In this document: positions 6,411 to 16,826 of the stretch, in pieces
How positions within the stretch are numbered: the stretch's first letter is position 1
Layout: the number at the start of each line of letters is the position of its first letter
Assembly (NCBI GenBank): GCA_036489565.1
Contig: DASXFN010000009.1
Coordinates: forward strand, 1-24,131
From: JAICKN01 sp036489565
GTDB lineage: Bacteria; Acidobacteriota; Terriglobia; Terriglobales; Acidobacteriaceae
DNA: 24,131 nt
Direction of reading: 5' to 3'
Notes under the pieces: model-generated
Told to the model about the DNA's origin: nothing
The model's database searches: none
The model's input: only the letters and a program-made list of their open reading frames with translations
Program-made: the position numbers and the translations under genes

Positions 6411-7159
6411 CCTCTTTGGCTGAGATAATCGGCCACAATCCACGCGGCTCCGGCGATGGCCAAATTTTCAGTGTTGCCGCCCCAGTTCATCAGCTGATGC
6501 GGGCGGGCAAACGCCGCAGGCAGCCATATAAGGAACTGAAAGCCGAGGATCATCACGACGACCAAGCGAATGGCGAGAAGGGACAAGCGTCCGGAAAGTA
6601 AAGCGATGGCCGCGAAAGCGAAAAAGATCGTGGTCGCTATCGCCCAGAACATTTGTCCTGGCGGAACCCACTTGGGGACGAAGCTCGCTGTGGCGGATAG
6701 ATAGAAGAGCTGTTGCAGCGTGAATGAGACAACGCAGGTTCCAAACAATATGTATCCCAAGCGAGAAATTCTTGCGGCACAATTCGAGACGCTGCTGCTG
6801 AACATCCCGTAAATAATCAGGGCGCCGGCGACCTGGGACAATTGCTCAAAGACGTTGCCATACCGGTCGTAGACCAGCGGTTCCGCGATAACACGAGGTA
6901 TCCAGAGCAGCGCGAAAACAAGAAAGAGGACGCCCAGCGCGAGGGCCCCAATTCGCGCCGTTTTGCGCCACTGAATCGCGATGCCTCCCAAAAGTTCGAC
7001 CGCTGCGGCGATGTACACAAGAATCTCGCGGTGAGGGACATTGCCAAGCGCCTGGATCTGCTGCCAGGGCGCGCTAAAGTCATGCCACACCAAGCTGGTT
7101 GCTCCGAAGCCGATGGCAGCCAGTCCAAACACGTGACGTCCGAGAGAAATTTTTGTCAT
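6407..7159 (-). CDS. DoxX-like integral membrane protein
   Basis: A 250-residue protein with about seven or eight hydrophobic segments (for example VFGLAAIGFGATSLVW, EILVYIAAAVELLGGIAI, IGALALGVLFLVFALLWI, MFWAIATTIFFAFAAIALL, LVVVMILGFQFLIWLPAAF). The pattern of the first half, with a WHDF-type motif after helix 1 and GGIAIQ after helix 2, fits the DoxX-like superfamily of small membrane proteins with no established biochemical role. No obvious Shine-Dalgarno sequence precedes the ATG. The gene is transcribed towards the phosphatase gene and away from the c-di-GMP gene, with a 259-base divergent spacer in which I see no clear promoter boxes. Confidence 0.65.
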   Translation of the reverse strand: MTKISLGRHVFGLAAIGFGATSLVWHDFSAPWQQIQALGNVPHREILVYIAAAVELLGGIAIQWRKTARIGALALGVLFLVFALLWIPRVIAEPLVYDRYGNVFEQLSQVAGALIIYGMFSSSVSNCAARISRLGYILFGTCVVSFTLQQLFYLSATASFVPKWVPPGQMFWAIATTIFFAFAAIALLSGRLSLLAIRLVVVMILGFQFLIWLPAAFARPHQLMNWGGNTENLAIAGAAWIVADYLSQRG

Positions 7160-7418
7160 TTTTAGCTATGCGGCGTGTTTCGTATTCGACAGGCGTGTTC
7201 TGAACCGATGAATACTAGCAAGGCAACAAATCTTTGCAATAGCCACACTCGCTAGAATCGGTATAGCCATTTTGTTAAGGAGACGTTAGAAAAAGTGACT
7301 CGTTTGTGTTGAATTGATCCGATTAGGCCGGGTGAAGCCGCCATGATTTTCTACGACTAAGGGTTACTTGCGGGCATTCTGGCTAAACATCATCGTCTCT
7401 TTTGCCGATTAATTTAGC

Positions 7419-10400
7419 GTGACTCTCTCATCGCGCTCTTATAAAAGGGCTCTCATCGCGTCTGGTCTTGTCGGCGGCATATTGCTATTGGCGCTGGCTT
7501 TTTCGCCCTGGGCTAACTCCGTCTTATCACCACAGCACGACCACATCCGCGATTTGCAGCAGCTTCCCATTGGCAATGTTGCGCACTTGCAAGGCGTCGT
7601 AACTTTTGCGGACCATTCTGGAAAAAGATTTTGGATTCAGGACAATACGGGAGCAATCGCGATTGATCAAGATCCTCAGCAATACGGATTGCGTGGCGGA
7701 GAGACCGTCAATATCAACGGTAAAAAAACACATGCTTACATCCCTTACAGTGGCCCCAGTAGCGTTGACCTGACCGATCTGAAAATTTCGCTAAATAGAA
7801 CACATTTAGAACTTCTTCCTCCTGCAATCGCATCTTTTCGATCTCTTCCTGAAAAAGAAAAAATTGGGATCCGTGTTCAGCTTGTAGGAGTCGTTCATCA
7901 AATCGCGCGCGATTCTCTCGGCCATGACCAAATTACTTTGGGCGAATCCGGACGGGAAATCCCGGCAAGGATTGCCAACAACAAAGTTGACTTGTCAAAG
8001 TTGATAAATGCCAGGGTCCGCGTCGTTGGCGTCAGCGAATCCATTTACGACGAAAATGGACGCCCCCAGGACAGGCACCTTTGGATTCAAAGCAGTGACG
8101 ACGTTCGCCTTCAAGAACCTGCTCCAAAAGACTCTCCGCTGTATTCAATAAGAAGCCTCTACCATGATTTTAAAAAGACAGCGGAGCACCGCATCCGGCT
8201 GCGCGGCGTAGTAGGAAGTGCGCTAAACGCGAATAGCCTGATGCTTGAGGACAAATGGGGTGCTGTTGCTTGTGATTTTGATGCACCCACTACTCTCGCT
8301 CCGGGAAGCACTGTTGAGATTACCGGCTTCCCTGTTGCGGATGGCTTGCGCGTGGATGTTCTTCATTCCGTCGCCAAAGCGATTCCCTCGCAGCAACTGG
8401 AAGATTCGCAAAACGAGCAGTTGCCCACACTCACGTCAGTGTCAGTGGTTCATGGACTCGATGAGAAGCAAGCAGCCGAAGCTCTACCAGTCAAACTTAC
8501 AGGCGTCGTTACTTATAACGATCCCGATTGGGGTCAATTGTTTTTTCACGATTCCACTGGCGGCATCTATGTGAAATATCCTGGATCCACCGCGCTGCTT
8601 CAAGGACAGAAGGTGACAATCATAGGAATCACCAATCCAGGAGACTATGCGCCCATTGTCATCGCTCCAAAATTTATTGTTTCAGGCCGTGCATCTTTGC
8701 CCCGCCCAATACAAGTAAATGCAACCGCGGCATCTTCAGGAATTCTGGATTCTCAGTTTGTAGAAGTTAAAGGAGTGGTCCACCCTCTAAAGAATGAAGA
8801 ATCCATGCACCTGACTTTTGAGCTGTACTCTCCCTTCGGACAAATACACGTTTACACAAATCCGACTTTTATCGGGAAAGATCAGCTAGCGAATCTCGTG
8901 GACGCAACGGTACAAGCCCAGGGCGTATTTGGCACCATTTTTAATTCTCGCCGGCAGCTCGTGGGATATCAATTATCCATTTCTTCCATCAAAGACATTC
9001 GCGTCCTCGCGCCGGCTGATCAAGATCCATTTCAGAAAGTCATCACCCCCATCAATCATCTCCTCCGCTATTCGCCCCATGCCGATTCCAGCCATCGCAT
9101 AAAAGTTAAGGGATCGGTCACCATGCTCGGCAGGGGCTTCTTTTATCTTCAGGACGATACCGGAGGAGTGGAAGTCCAGGGCGATACTCATTCCATCCAT
9201 CTTTCTGATGAAGTGGAAGCTGTAGGCTACGCCTCCGCCGGAGGTGGTTACTCCCCTGTCTTGATTGATTCTGCCGTCCACGTAGTTGGCCACAATGCGC
9301 CGGTAGCAGCGACAAAAGTTACTGCGGAATCCAGCTCCATGGGACAATTCGACTCCCAATTGGTCACGCTGGAAGGACGCCTCATTAGCGTTCTCGATTC
9401 ATCGAACGGAAAGAGCCTGATATTGCAAGCTGGCGCGCGCACCTTCAGAGCACAGCTTGATTCGCTGGATACCACTCAGCCCTTGCCCGAACTCACAAGC
9501 GGCAGCGTTTTGCGCCTCACAGGTATTTGTTCCCTTCAAGTAAACCCGCGAAAAATTTATCTGATTCTCGCCCAGGAACCAATTGCCTTCAACATCGTCC
9601 TGCGTTCTCCGGCGGACGTACAAATTCTGCAACCGGCTCCGTGGTGGACGGCGCAACATGCGCTCTCAGTGCTGGGCATTTCATTCTTAACAATCCTCGT
9701 AACATTTGTCTGGGTAACGTTGCTGCGGCGGCGCGTCCACAGCCAGATGATCGCCCTGCAAAAGGCCACGGAAAAAGCAAAAGCGGTGCATGATTTAACC
9801 GGTGCAATGCAAAAAGTCACGCTGAAAAAAGATTTCTCCGGAAAAGTTTCCGTCGGCGGCGACGACGAAATCGTGCAGCTCGGAATTGAATTCAACAAAA
9901 TGCTGGCTGAACTGAAAAGTCGCGACGCCGCCAAGAAACGGGCAGAAGAAAAATTGCAGTATCAGGCGCTGACCGACGAACTTACCGGATTGCCCAACCG
10001 CCGCCTCTTGTCCGACCGTCTCACGCAGACGCTCGCGCTGGCCAAGCGCCGGGAGAAAATTGTCGCCGTCCTCTACATTGATCTCGATGGCTTCAAGCTG
10101 GTGAACGACAGCCTGGGCCACATGGTAGGCGATATGTTGCTGGGCCAGGTTTCAGAGCGCCTGCAATCCCGCATTCGCCAATCCGATACGCTTGCCCGCC
10201 TCGGCGGCGACGAATTCACCGTGGTCCTTACCACGCTTGAGTGCAAGGAAGATGCCGGCCGGGTCGCAACCAATCTTCTGGAAGCGCTCAGCAAACCGTT
10301 CTTTCTTGAGAGCCATGAAGTCGTCATCAGCGCCAGCATCGGCATCAGCCTTTATCCGGAGAACGGCGCCGACGGAATCGAACTTCTCCAGCAGGCTGAC

Positions 10401-11285
10401 AGCGCCATGTACACCGCCAAGCGCAACGGCAAAAATCAATTGTGCTACTACACCTCCGAACTCGGCTCATTGGTTCGCGAACGCCTTAGCCTGGAAAATC
10501 AACTGCGCGGGGCCATGTCTCGCGGCGAAATCGCCGTACATTATCAGCCGGAATTCGACGTGCTCTCCGGCCGCCTCATTCGCTTTGAGGCCCTCGCCCG
10601 CTGGACCCACCCCACGCTCGGCGTCATTCCGCCATCCAAGTTCATCCCCATCGCGGAAGAGAGCGGACTCATCATCCCGTTCGGCGCTTACATCATGGAG
10701 CGCGCCTGCGCCGAAGCCGTCAGTTGGCAAGGCCAATCGCCGGAGCCGATTCAGGTTGCCGTGAATGTCTCCAGCATTCAATTCATGCGCGAAACGTTTG
10801 TGCATGAAGTTTCCGAAATCCTGCGCCACACCGGGCTCAAGCCGAATCTTCTCCAGATCGAACTGACGGAGTCCGTCATGCTGCATGGCGCGGAAAAAGC
10901 CGCGGAAGTCATGCGCCAACTCGGCGCTCTCGGCGTCAGCATGGCCATCGACGACTTTGGCACCGGATACTCCTGCTTCAGCTACCTTCCTAAATTGCCC
11001 TTCAACGCGCTGAAAATCGACCGCTCATTCGTGAAGGAACTCGAGTACCGTCCTGAAACCAAAGCCATGGTGCAATCGCTAGTGACGCTCGCCCACAACC
11101 TCGATATGCAGGTGATCGTCGAAGGCGTCGAAACTCCCGAGCAACTGGCCATGATCAAACAATTCGGAGGCAACGAAGCCCAGGGATACCTCCTCGGCAA
11201 GCCCACCGCCGATCCCTCATCGCAACTCACCCGCTGGCGCGAATCCCTCGGCCAACTCCAGCCCGCAGTAAAATCCAAAGCGTAA
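7419..11285 (+). CDS. Membrane-anchored c-di-GMP cyclase/phosphodiesterase with tandem OB-like sensor repeats
   Basis: A 1288-residue protein starting at GTG. An N-terminal membrane helix (residues about 12-30) leads to about 700 extracytoplasmic residues made of roughly seven repeats of an OB-like unit (GVVT...FWIQDNTGAIAI type). The conserved Gly of each unit falls near residues 59, 157, 263, 362, 452, 565 and 653. A second membrane helix (about 748-768) is followed by a basic stop (LLRRRV) and a HAMP-like linker. The GGDEF domain keeps GGDEF at 929-933 and an inhibitory RxxD (RQSD) five residues before it. The EAL domain keeps EAL at 1057-1059, DDFGTGYS from 1178 and the EGVET motif. Both halves therefore look active for c-di-GMP synthesis and breakdown. 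The ligand of the repeats is unknown. No Shine-Dalgarno sequence or partner gene is visible. Confidence 0.93.
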   Translation: MTLSSRSYKRALIASGLVGGILLLALAFSPWANSVLSPQHDHIRDLQQLPIGNVAHLQGVVTFADHSGKRFWIQDNTGAIAIDQDPQQYGLRGGETVNINGKKTHAYIPYSGPSSVDLTDLKISLNRTHLELLPPAIASFRSLPEKEKIGIRVQLVGVVHQIARDSLGHDQITLGESGREIPARIANNKVDLSKLINARVRVVGVSESIYDENGRPQDRHLWIQSSDDVRLQEPAPKDSPLYSIRSLYHDFKKTAEHRIRLRGVVGSALNANSLMLEDKWGAVACDFDAPTTLAPGSTVEITGFPVADGLRVDVLHSVAKAIPSQQLEDSQNEQLPTLTSVSVVHGLDEKQAAEALPVKLTGVVTYNDPDWGQLFFHDSTGGIYVKYPGSTALLQGQKVTIIGITNPGDYAPIVIAPKFIVSGRASLPRPIQVNATAASSGILDSQFVEVKGVVHPLKNEESMHLTFELYSPFGQIHVYTNPTFIGKDQLANLVDATVQAQGVFGTIFNSRRQLVGYQLSISSIKDIRVLAPADQDPFQKVITPINHLLRYSPHADSSHRIKVKGSVTMLGRGFFYLQDDTGGVEVQGDTHSIHLSDEVEAVGYASAGGGYSPVLIDSAVHVVGHNAPVAATKVTAESSSMGQFDSQLVTLEGRLISVLDSSNGKSLILQAGARTFRAQLDSLDTTQPLPELTSGSVLRLTGICSLQVNPRKIYLILAQEPIAFNIVLRSPADVQILQPAPWWTAQHALSVLGISFLTILVTFVWVTLLRRRVHSQMIALQKATEKAKAVHDLTGAMQKVTLKKDFSGKVSVGGDDEIVQLGIEFNKMLAELKSRDAAKKRAEEKLQYQALTDELTGLPNRRLLSDRLTQTLALAKRREKIVAVLYIDLDGFKLVNDSLGHMVGDMLLGQVSERLQSRIRQSDTLARLGGDEFTVVLTTLECKEDAGRVATNLLEALSKPFFLESHEVVISASIGISLYPENGADGIELLQQADSAMYTAKRNGKNQLCYYTSELGSLVRERLSLENQLRGAMSRGEIAVHYQPEFDVLSGRLIRFEALARWTHPTLGVIPPSKFIPIAEESGLIIPFGAYIMERACAEAVSWQGQSPEPIQVAVNVSSIQFMRETFVHEVSEILRHTGLKPNLLQIELTESVMLHGAEKAAEVMRQLGALGVSMAIDDFGTGYSCFSYLPKLPFNALKIDRSFVKELEYRPETKAMVQSLVTLAHNLDMQVIVEGVETPEQLAMIKQFGGNEAQGYLLGKPTADPSSQLTRWRESLGQLQPAVKSKA

Positions 11286-11592
11286 TGATGAGTGAATGAT
11301 CTCGTATGGATGATTCGCCGACGCCTAGGCCAGGAAGCAATAAGAGTCACTAGCGGATACAGATTGGCGAAGCACACAGACGCTTCTTATCTAGATTGCC
11401 TTGTCAAGAGCGAATGGGAGGCCAACAAAAGAAAGCCAAAAAGTGCTGCAACAAATAGTCCCGAGCATACATTCAAAAAAAGTGGCAGCGGGATTTAGTT
11501 GAACCTGAAATCTTTGCTGAGACGGGCAAGACTTGCAGCGATGTTAGCATCAACCGCAAACGCGAGCGATGTCCGAAGGCAGAGACCGTACC
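11286..11592. other. Intergenic stretch with no recognised gene
   Basis: Contains no convincing gene. A 68-codon GTG frame at 11292-11498 has no motif or ribosome binding site. A second frame around 11480-11570 (WQRDLVEPEIFAETGKTC) looks protein-like but has no start and runs into the repeat, so it may be a gene scrap. Confidence 0.4.
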
Positions 11593-11677
11593 AGTGCCGC
11601 AGGCACGAAATGTGAAAGCCCGGCACGGTAGTGCCGGGAAAAGAGAAGAAAACACGCGAGTCCCGCAGGGACGGCAC
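11593..11677 (+). repeat. REP-like repeat, left copy of the IS200-like unit
   Basis: Made of three short hairpins: GTGCCGCAGGCAC, CCCGGCACGGTAGTGCCGGG and GTCCCGCAGGGAC. It abuts the transposase stop codon directly. Confidence 0.85.
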
Positions 11678-12121
11678 CTATCCGAATGCCTCCGTCGCAT
11701 CAAACGCAATGCCGGATTTGCGCAACAACGTTTCAAATTCTTTTTCGTAAGAACGCTTTCGATGATGCTCCGCCTGGTGTTCGATGTAATGTTTCACTGT
11801 CTCGCGGTTCGAACTGCTGACGCTGAACGCGCCGTATCCCTCTTGCCATGCAAAATCAATTCCGTGCTCGCGTAACCATCGTGACGAATTGGCTTTCACA
11901 ACCTGGATCGCTTTGGCGGTCGGCATGTCGGGCGGCAACGCGATCAGCAAATGCGCGTGGTTGGCCGTACCCCCGGCGGCCAGGACGGGAATGTTGTGGT
12001 TTCGCCCGGTGCCAGCGAAATATTTGCAAAGTTTGGGGATCAATTCGTTCGGGATAAGGTTTTTGCGTTCTTTGGTGCTGAATACGCAATGAACAAGGAT
12101 GTTGGAATATCGGTGCGCCAC
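11678..12121 (-). CDS. IS200/IS605-family transposase TnpA (Y1_Tnp)
   Basis: A 147-residue HUH transposase, the normal length for IS200-type TnpA. The start is GTG at 12121 (MAHRYSNILVHCVFSTKERK), which places the typical N-terminus correctly. The metal-binding HUH motif is HAH at residues 55-57 (TANHAHLLIALP). The probable nucleophile is Tyr112 in VKHYIEHQAEHH, where IS200-type enzymes carry their single catalytic tyrosine; WQEGYGAFSVS precedes it as in relatives. Such enzymes cut and join single-stranded DNA at hairpins. No tnpB accompanies it. The reading frame is intact, and the flanking inverted repeats suggest that it recognises them. Confidence 0.9.
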   Translation of the reverse strand: MAHRYSNILVHCVFSTKERKNLIPNELIPKLCKYFAGTGRNHNIPVLAAGGTANHAHLLIALPPDMPTAKAIQVVKANSSRWLREHGIDFAWQEGYGAFSVSSSNRETVKHYIEHQAEHHRKRSYEKEFETLLRKSGIAFDATEAFG

Positions 12122-12172
12122 GGGCTCAATGTTTCACAATGATGGCGAACCTCTCTGTGACGGATGTCACAT

Positions 12173-12258
12173 GTGCCGTCCCTGCGGGACTGTGAAATTT
12201 TCTTGCCTCGTTCCCGGCACTTCCGTGCCGGGCTTTCACATAACGTGCCTTCGGCACT
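12173..12258 (-). repeat. REP-like repeat, right copy of the IS200-like unit
   Basis: Inverted relative of the left copy: GTGCCGTCCCTGCGGGAC, then TTCCCGGCACTTCCGTGCCGGG, CTTTCACAT and GTGCCTTCGGCAC. It lies about 50 bases upstream of the transposase start. Confidence 0.85.
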
Positions 12259-12297
12259 CATTCTCATGCGATGCTGGGGCAAAGGCCAACCTTCCAA

Positions 12298-13863
12298 CTA
12301 AGACCCCAACGTCGCCGTCGCGTCGGCATGTGCTTTCCTATCGCCCGACGTTTTGGTTGGCTTGCGGCGGCCGAAGAAGCCTTCCTTTGTCAGCCGGAAA
12401 ATAGTCCGCCAATTTTGGCCAACAACTTTTACCCACGCAAATTTTCCCATCATGGGGAAATAGATGCCGCGGAAACAGAGGCGCGCGAGGAAGATATTGA
12501 TGCGGTAGCCCAGAGGCTGGTCATCCAGCGATTCCACGGCGTGCGCCAGCGCGGCGGGGCTATAGGCATGCTCCCATCCGTACTTCACCTCATCGTGCGC
12601 TTCCTGGATGCTCATCTTTAATGGCGTGTGGGCCATGGCGAAAGGAATGAATTCCTTCCAGTGCTTGGGGCGCGTGAGGCGTCCGGCAACTTCCAGGCGC
12701 TTATAAAGAGGAGTGGAAGGCAGCGGAGTGAGCAGCCCAAAGATGGGCAGTCCGGGCGGCCATGTGCGGACTTGCTGAAGCGTGCGCTCGGCCACGCCGA
12801 CGGTGTCGTTATCCATACCAAAAATAAACGAGGTGATGGCGTACACGTTGCGTTGCGCCAGGCGATCGAGCACGGCCGCGTACTCGCCGGGCTTGTTGAA
12901 TCCTTTATTTACGTCTTTGAGATTGGCGGGGTCAATGGACTCCATGCCGATGAAGACCCACTTGCCGCCGGAAGCGGCGATAAGGTCCACGAGTTCTTCG
13001 TCGCGCAGTAGGTTGGCGCTGATTTGCGCTACCCAATGGACCTGAGCTTTCGCGGCAATGATGTCGCGCAGCAGTGATTTAGTGCGCTTGATGTTGATGG
13101 CGAAATTGTCGTCTATAAAGAAGACGGCGATCTGTCCTTTTTCTTTACGGGCACGGGCCTTCAACATCAGCAGTTCGTTTACTACGCTCTCGTTGGTACG
13201 AAAGCGGATGGAGTCGCCGAAAAATCCGGTGACCGTGCAGAATTCGCAACCGTAAGGGCAGCCGCGGCCGGACTCGACGGGGACAATGCGGAATGTTCCC
13301 CATCCTTCGCCTACACGATTCAGCAGCGGTGTTACAGATTTCGGGATCAGGTTGAACTGAGCCAGGTCAATCGTGTTCCAGGGAATGACAGGATATTCCT
13401 TAAGGGAGGGTTTTTTCTCTTTCCCGGCAGCGTCCACGGGTGCGTAAATTTCTTTGAGTTCGCCACGGGCAGCATCACTCACAATCAGCGGCCATGTTTC
13501 ATCGGCTTCGCCGAGGGCGACAGCATCCACGTGGCGCGTGCCGCCATCGCGGCCGAGTGCTTCATCGGACTCTTCCGTCACGTGCGGCCCGCCCATGACC
13601 ACAGGCACACCTACGGCGCGAATGGCGTCGGCCATGCGATAAGCTTTGGCGACCATTCTGGTCATGGCGCCGATCCCGACCAATCCAATGTTCTGTTCAA
13701 TGACGTACTTGGCGATGTCGGCCTCGTCCATGGGCTGGGCATTGCCATCAATCAACAGGACTTCGTGTTCAGCGGGAGTCAGCGACTGGAGTAGAAACAT
13801 CCAGAGGTGAGGCATGAAGTTGCGAGTTACCCCATTGTCAGGGTTATAGAGAAGAATTTTCAT
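12298..13863 (-). CDS. Radical SAM protein with N-terminal cobalamin-binding-like domain
   Basis: A 521-residue protein. Residues about 1-150 have the Rossmann-like layout of B12-binding domains (MKILLYNPDN, VLLIDGNAQ, IGLVGIGAMT, VPVVMGGPHVT) but lack the DxHxxG motif, so any cobalamin would be held without the lower axial histidine. The radical SAM core (about 195-400) carries the 4Fe-4S motif CPYGCEFC with Cys202, Cys206 and Cys209, then FFIDDNFA, GKWVFIGMES and ITSFIFGMDND. A C-terminal region (about 400-521) with PLPSTPLYKRLE resembles that of class B methylase-type enzymes acting on lipids or secondary metabolites. The substrate cannot be told from sequence, and no hopanoid or pigment genes are nearby. 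It stands alone, facing away from the tRNA gene region. Confidence 0.85.
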   Translation of the reverse strand: MKILLYNPDNGVTRNFMPHLWMFLLQSLTPAEHEVLLIDGNAQPMDEADIAKYVIEQNIGLVGIGAMTRMVAKAYRMADAIRAVGVPVVMGGPHVTEESDEALGRDGGTRHVDAVALGEADETWPLIVSDAARGELKEIYAPVDAAGKEKKPSLKEYPVIPWNTIDLAQFNLIPKSVTPLLNRVGEGWGTFRIVPVESGRGCPYGCEFCTVTGFFGDSIRFRTNESVVNELLMLKARARKEKGQIAVFFIDDNFAINIKRTKSLLRDIIAAKAQVHWVAQISANLLRDEELVDLIAASGGKWVFIGMESIDPANLKDVNKGFNKPGEYAAVLDRLAQRNVYAITSFIFGMDNDTVGVAERTLQQVRTWPPGLPIFGLLTPLPSTPLYKRLEVAGRLTRPKHWKEFIPFAMAHTPLKMSIQEAHDEVKYGWEHAYSPAALAHAVESLDDQPLGYRINIFLARLCFRGIYFPMMGKFAWVKVVGQNWRTIFRLTKEGFFGRRKPTKTSGDRKAHADATATLGS

Positions 13864-14177
13864 GAAGCCCCAATCTTGTAATTGGCTGCAGGGTTCGTGC
13901 CTTACCGCACGGGGGCGTCAGAAAGTGCCGAAAGCGGCGCCTTAGCCTTGCGTTTAGTGACTAAGTTACGAGTCGGAGCATTGTAGCATCGTGGCATTTA
14001 AATTCCAGAGTATCGAGGGTTGGCCCAGCCTTTTACATGCTGCACTGTTTTTGCGAGATTCTTCGCTCAAGCTCAAGAGGCTCAGCATTGCGATGAATAC
14101 CCGTTGGCGAAAGGGCAGCCCACCCACAGCTTCCTGGCCCTAACGACTGGAGTGAACGAACAAATATGGAAGTAATT
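13864..14177. other. Intergenic stretch, no gene seen
   Basis: About 310 bases between the radical SAM start codon and the 3' end of the tRNA gene, both on the minus strand. It must contain the promoter of the radical SAM gene, but no convincing -35/-10 pair, terminator or repeat was found. Confidence 0.4.
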
Positions 14178-14252
14178 TGGTAGCGCTAACGGGAATCGAA
14201 CCCGTGTTTGAAGATTGAGAATCTTCCGTCCTAACCCCTAGACGATAGCGCC
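14178..14252 (-). tRNA. tRNA-Glu (anticodon CTC)
   Basis: On the minus strand the sequence folds into a full cloverleaf of 75 bases with an encoded CCA (14178-14180). The acceptor stem GGCGCTA pairs with TAGCGCT (one G-U at the end). The anticodon stem GAAGA/TCTTC encloses loop TTCTCAA, giving anticodon CTC, which reads GAG. The T arm is ACGGG-TTCGATT-CCCGT. A TACGAT -10-like box lies about 14 bases upstream of the 5' end (14267-14272). Confidence 0.95.
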
Positions 14253-14394
14253 CCAGGAGAGCTTCTATCGTAGCACGCGTCTGGAGGATTCAAAATGCAG
14301 ATGGCTCAGGGAAAAAAGCCCGTTTGCACTGTCCTTCGCAACGCCTTCCAAAACTAATTTAATCAATAGGTTAGATGAATGCTTTCCAGTTCAC

Positions 14395-14424
14395 TTGACA
14401 ACTAGCCGCTCAACTTTCTACACT
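14395..14424 (+). promoter_or_regulatory. Sigma70-type promoter of groES-groEL
   Basis: A perfect -35 TTGACA at 14395-14400 is followed after 18 bases by TACACT (14419-14424), a fair -10 box. Its last base is the first base of the CIRCE operator, so transcription would begin within the operator. Confidence 0.65.
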
Positions 14425-14450
14425 TAGCACTCACTGTGATTGATTGCTAA
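14424..14450 (+). promoter_or_regulatory. CIRCE operator (HrcA binding site)
   Basis: TTAGCACTC (14424-14432), a 9-base spacer, then GATTGCTAA (14442-14450). The left half and spacing are exact to the CIRCE consensus and the right half differs at one base (GATTGCTAA for GAGTGCTAA). It lies 60 bases before the groES start, where HrcA represses chaperonin genes. The hrcA gene is not in the window. Confidence 0.9.
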
Positions 14451-14510
14451 TAGCAGATTTCCTGTTATCAAACCCAACCAATTCATCACCATTTGGAAGG
14501 AGAATTAACT

Positions 14511-14840
14511 ATGGCTACGAAATTCACCCCACTGCACGATCGCATCCTGATCCGGCGCGTGGAAGAAGAAGGCACCACCCGTGGCGGCATCATTATTCCT
14601 GATTCCGCAAAAGACAAACCGCAGGAAGGCGAAGTCATCTCCGTCGGCAAGGGCAAGATCAGCGAAGAAGGCAAGGTCCGTCCTCTCGATGTGAAAGAAG
14701 GCGATCGCATTCTGTTCGGCAAATACTCCGGCACCGAAATCAAGCTCGACGGCGAAGATTTCATCATCATGCGCGAAGAAGAAGTTTTGGGCGTCATCAC
14801 TGGCGCACCGGCGGGAAAACTAGCAGGATCGCGCAAGTAA
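14511..14840 (+). CDS. groS: Co-chaperonin GroES
   Basis: A 109-residue GroES, the heptameric lid of the GroEL folding chamber. The start is the ATG at 14511 (MATKFTPLHDRILIRR), with AAGGAG eight bases upstream; the frame is open further up through a TTG, but that part contains the ribosome binding site. The mobile loop (EEEGTTRGGIIIPDSAKDKP, about residues 19-38), which binds GroEL, and the GKYSGTEIKLDGEDFIIMRE beta-barrel end are well preserved. It is about ten residues longer than usual because of a C-terminal tail, APAGKLAGSRK. It is the first gene of a two-gene operon under CIRCE control. Confidence 0.97.
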   Translation: MATKFTPLHDRILIRRVEEEGTTRGGIIIPDSAKDKPQEGEVISVGKGKISEEGKVRPLDVKEGDRILFGKYSGTEIKLDGEDFIIMREEEVLGVITGAPAGKLAGSRK

Positions 14841-14916
14841 TAAGTTGGGGCGGGTTTCCTCGGTGAAACTCTGCGCCCTCTGTGGTTAAAGATTTCATTC
14901 TTGAAGGAGAAAAATT

Positions 14917-16584
<1,668 letters not shown>

Positions 16585-16650
16585 GACTGTGTGGCGCGGG
16601 CGTTCCGCTCGTGCGTGCAGCACTTAGCACTCAGCCGTTGGCAAAATCAA
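16585..16650. other. groEL 3' untranslated spacer
   Basis: Short spacer ahead of the terminator. It holds a lone TTAGCACTC (16624-16632), identical to a CIRCE half-site but without a partner half. Confidence 0.5.
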
Positions 16651-16679
16651 AAGCCCTGCTCGAAAGAGCGGGGCTTTTT
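16651..16679 (+). terminator. Rho-independent terminator of groES-groEL
   Basis: Stem AAGCCCTGCTC / GAGCGGGGCTT (one T-G pair) with a GAAA tetraloop (16662-16665), followed by a T run at 16675-16679. It lies 66 bases after the groEL stop codon. Confidence 0.93.
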
Positions 16680-16717
16680 GTTGTCCGAGTAGCAGAACGC
16701 AACATTGTGGGCAAGGC

Positions 16718-16804
16718 AGTGCCGCAGGCACGGAATGTGAAAGCCCGGCACGGCAGTGCCGGGAACCGGAAACCACAAGCCGCAGAGTCCCGTAGGGACG
16801 CCAC
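16718..16804 (+). repeat. REP-like repeat, solitary copy related to the IS200-like unit
   Basis: Same order of hairpins as the copies at 11593 and 12173: AGTGCCGCAGGCAC, GTGAAAGCCCGGCACG, AGTGCCGGGAA, GTCCCGTAGGGACG. The following bases (16805-16826, ATTGCGACATCCGGCACAGA) match the sequence just upstream of the intact transposase gene. Confidence 0.82.
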
Positions 16805-16826
16805 ATTGCGACATCCGGCACAGACA

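Larger units (their letters stand above)
11593..12258 (-). mobile_element. IS200-like transposase unit bounded by inverted REP-like repeats
   Basis: A transposase gene lies between two inverted copies of a palindromic repeat (11593-11677 and 12173-12258). Each repeat has AGTGCC-GCAGGCAC or its variant, then GTGAAAGCCCGGCACG, AGTGCCGGGAA and GTCCCGCAGGGACGGCAC. The layout is that of a REP/BIME-linked transposase (REPtron). A shortened derivative occurs at 16718-16889. Confidence 0.82.

Noticed and set aside
11292..11498. 68-codon plus-strand frame after the c-di-GMP gene
   Set aside because: GTG start without ribosome binding site, no motif, composition not gene-like.
16624..16632. TTAGCACTC resembling a CIRCE half-site after groEL
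   Set aside because: No second half at the right spacing, and it lies after the genes rather than in a promoter.
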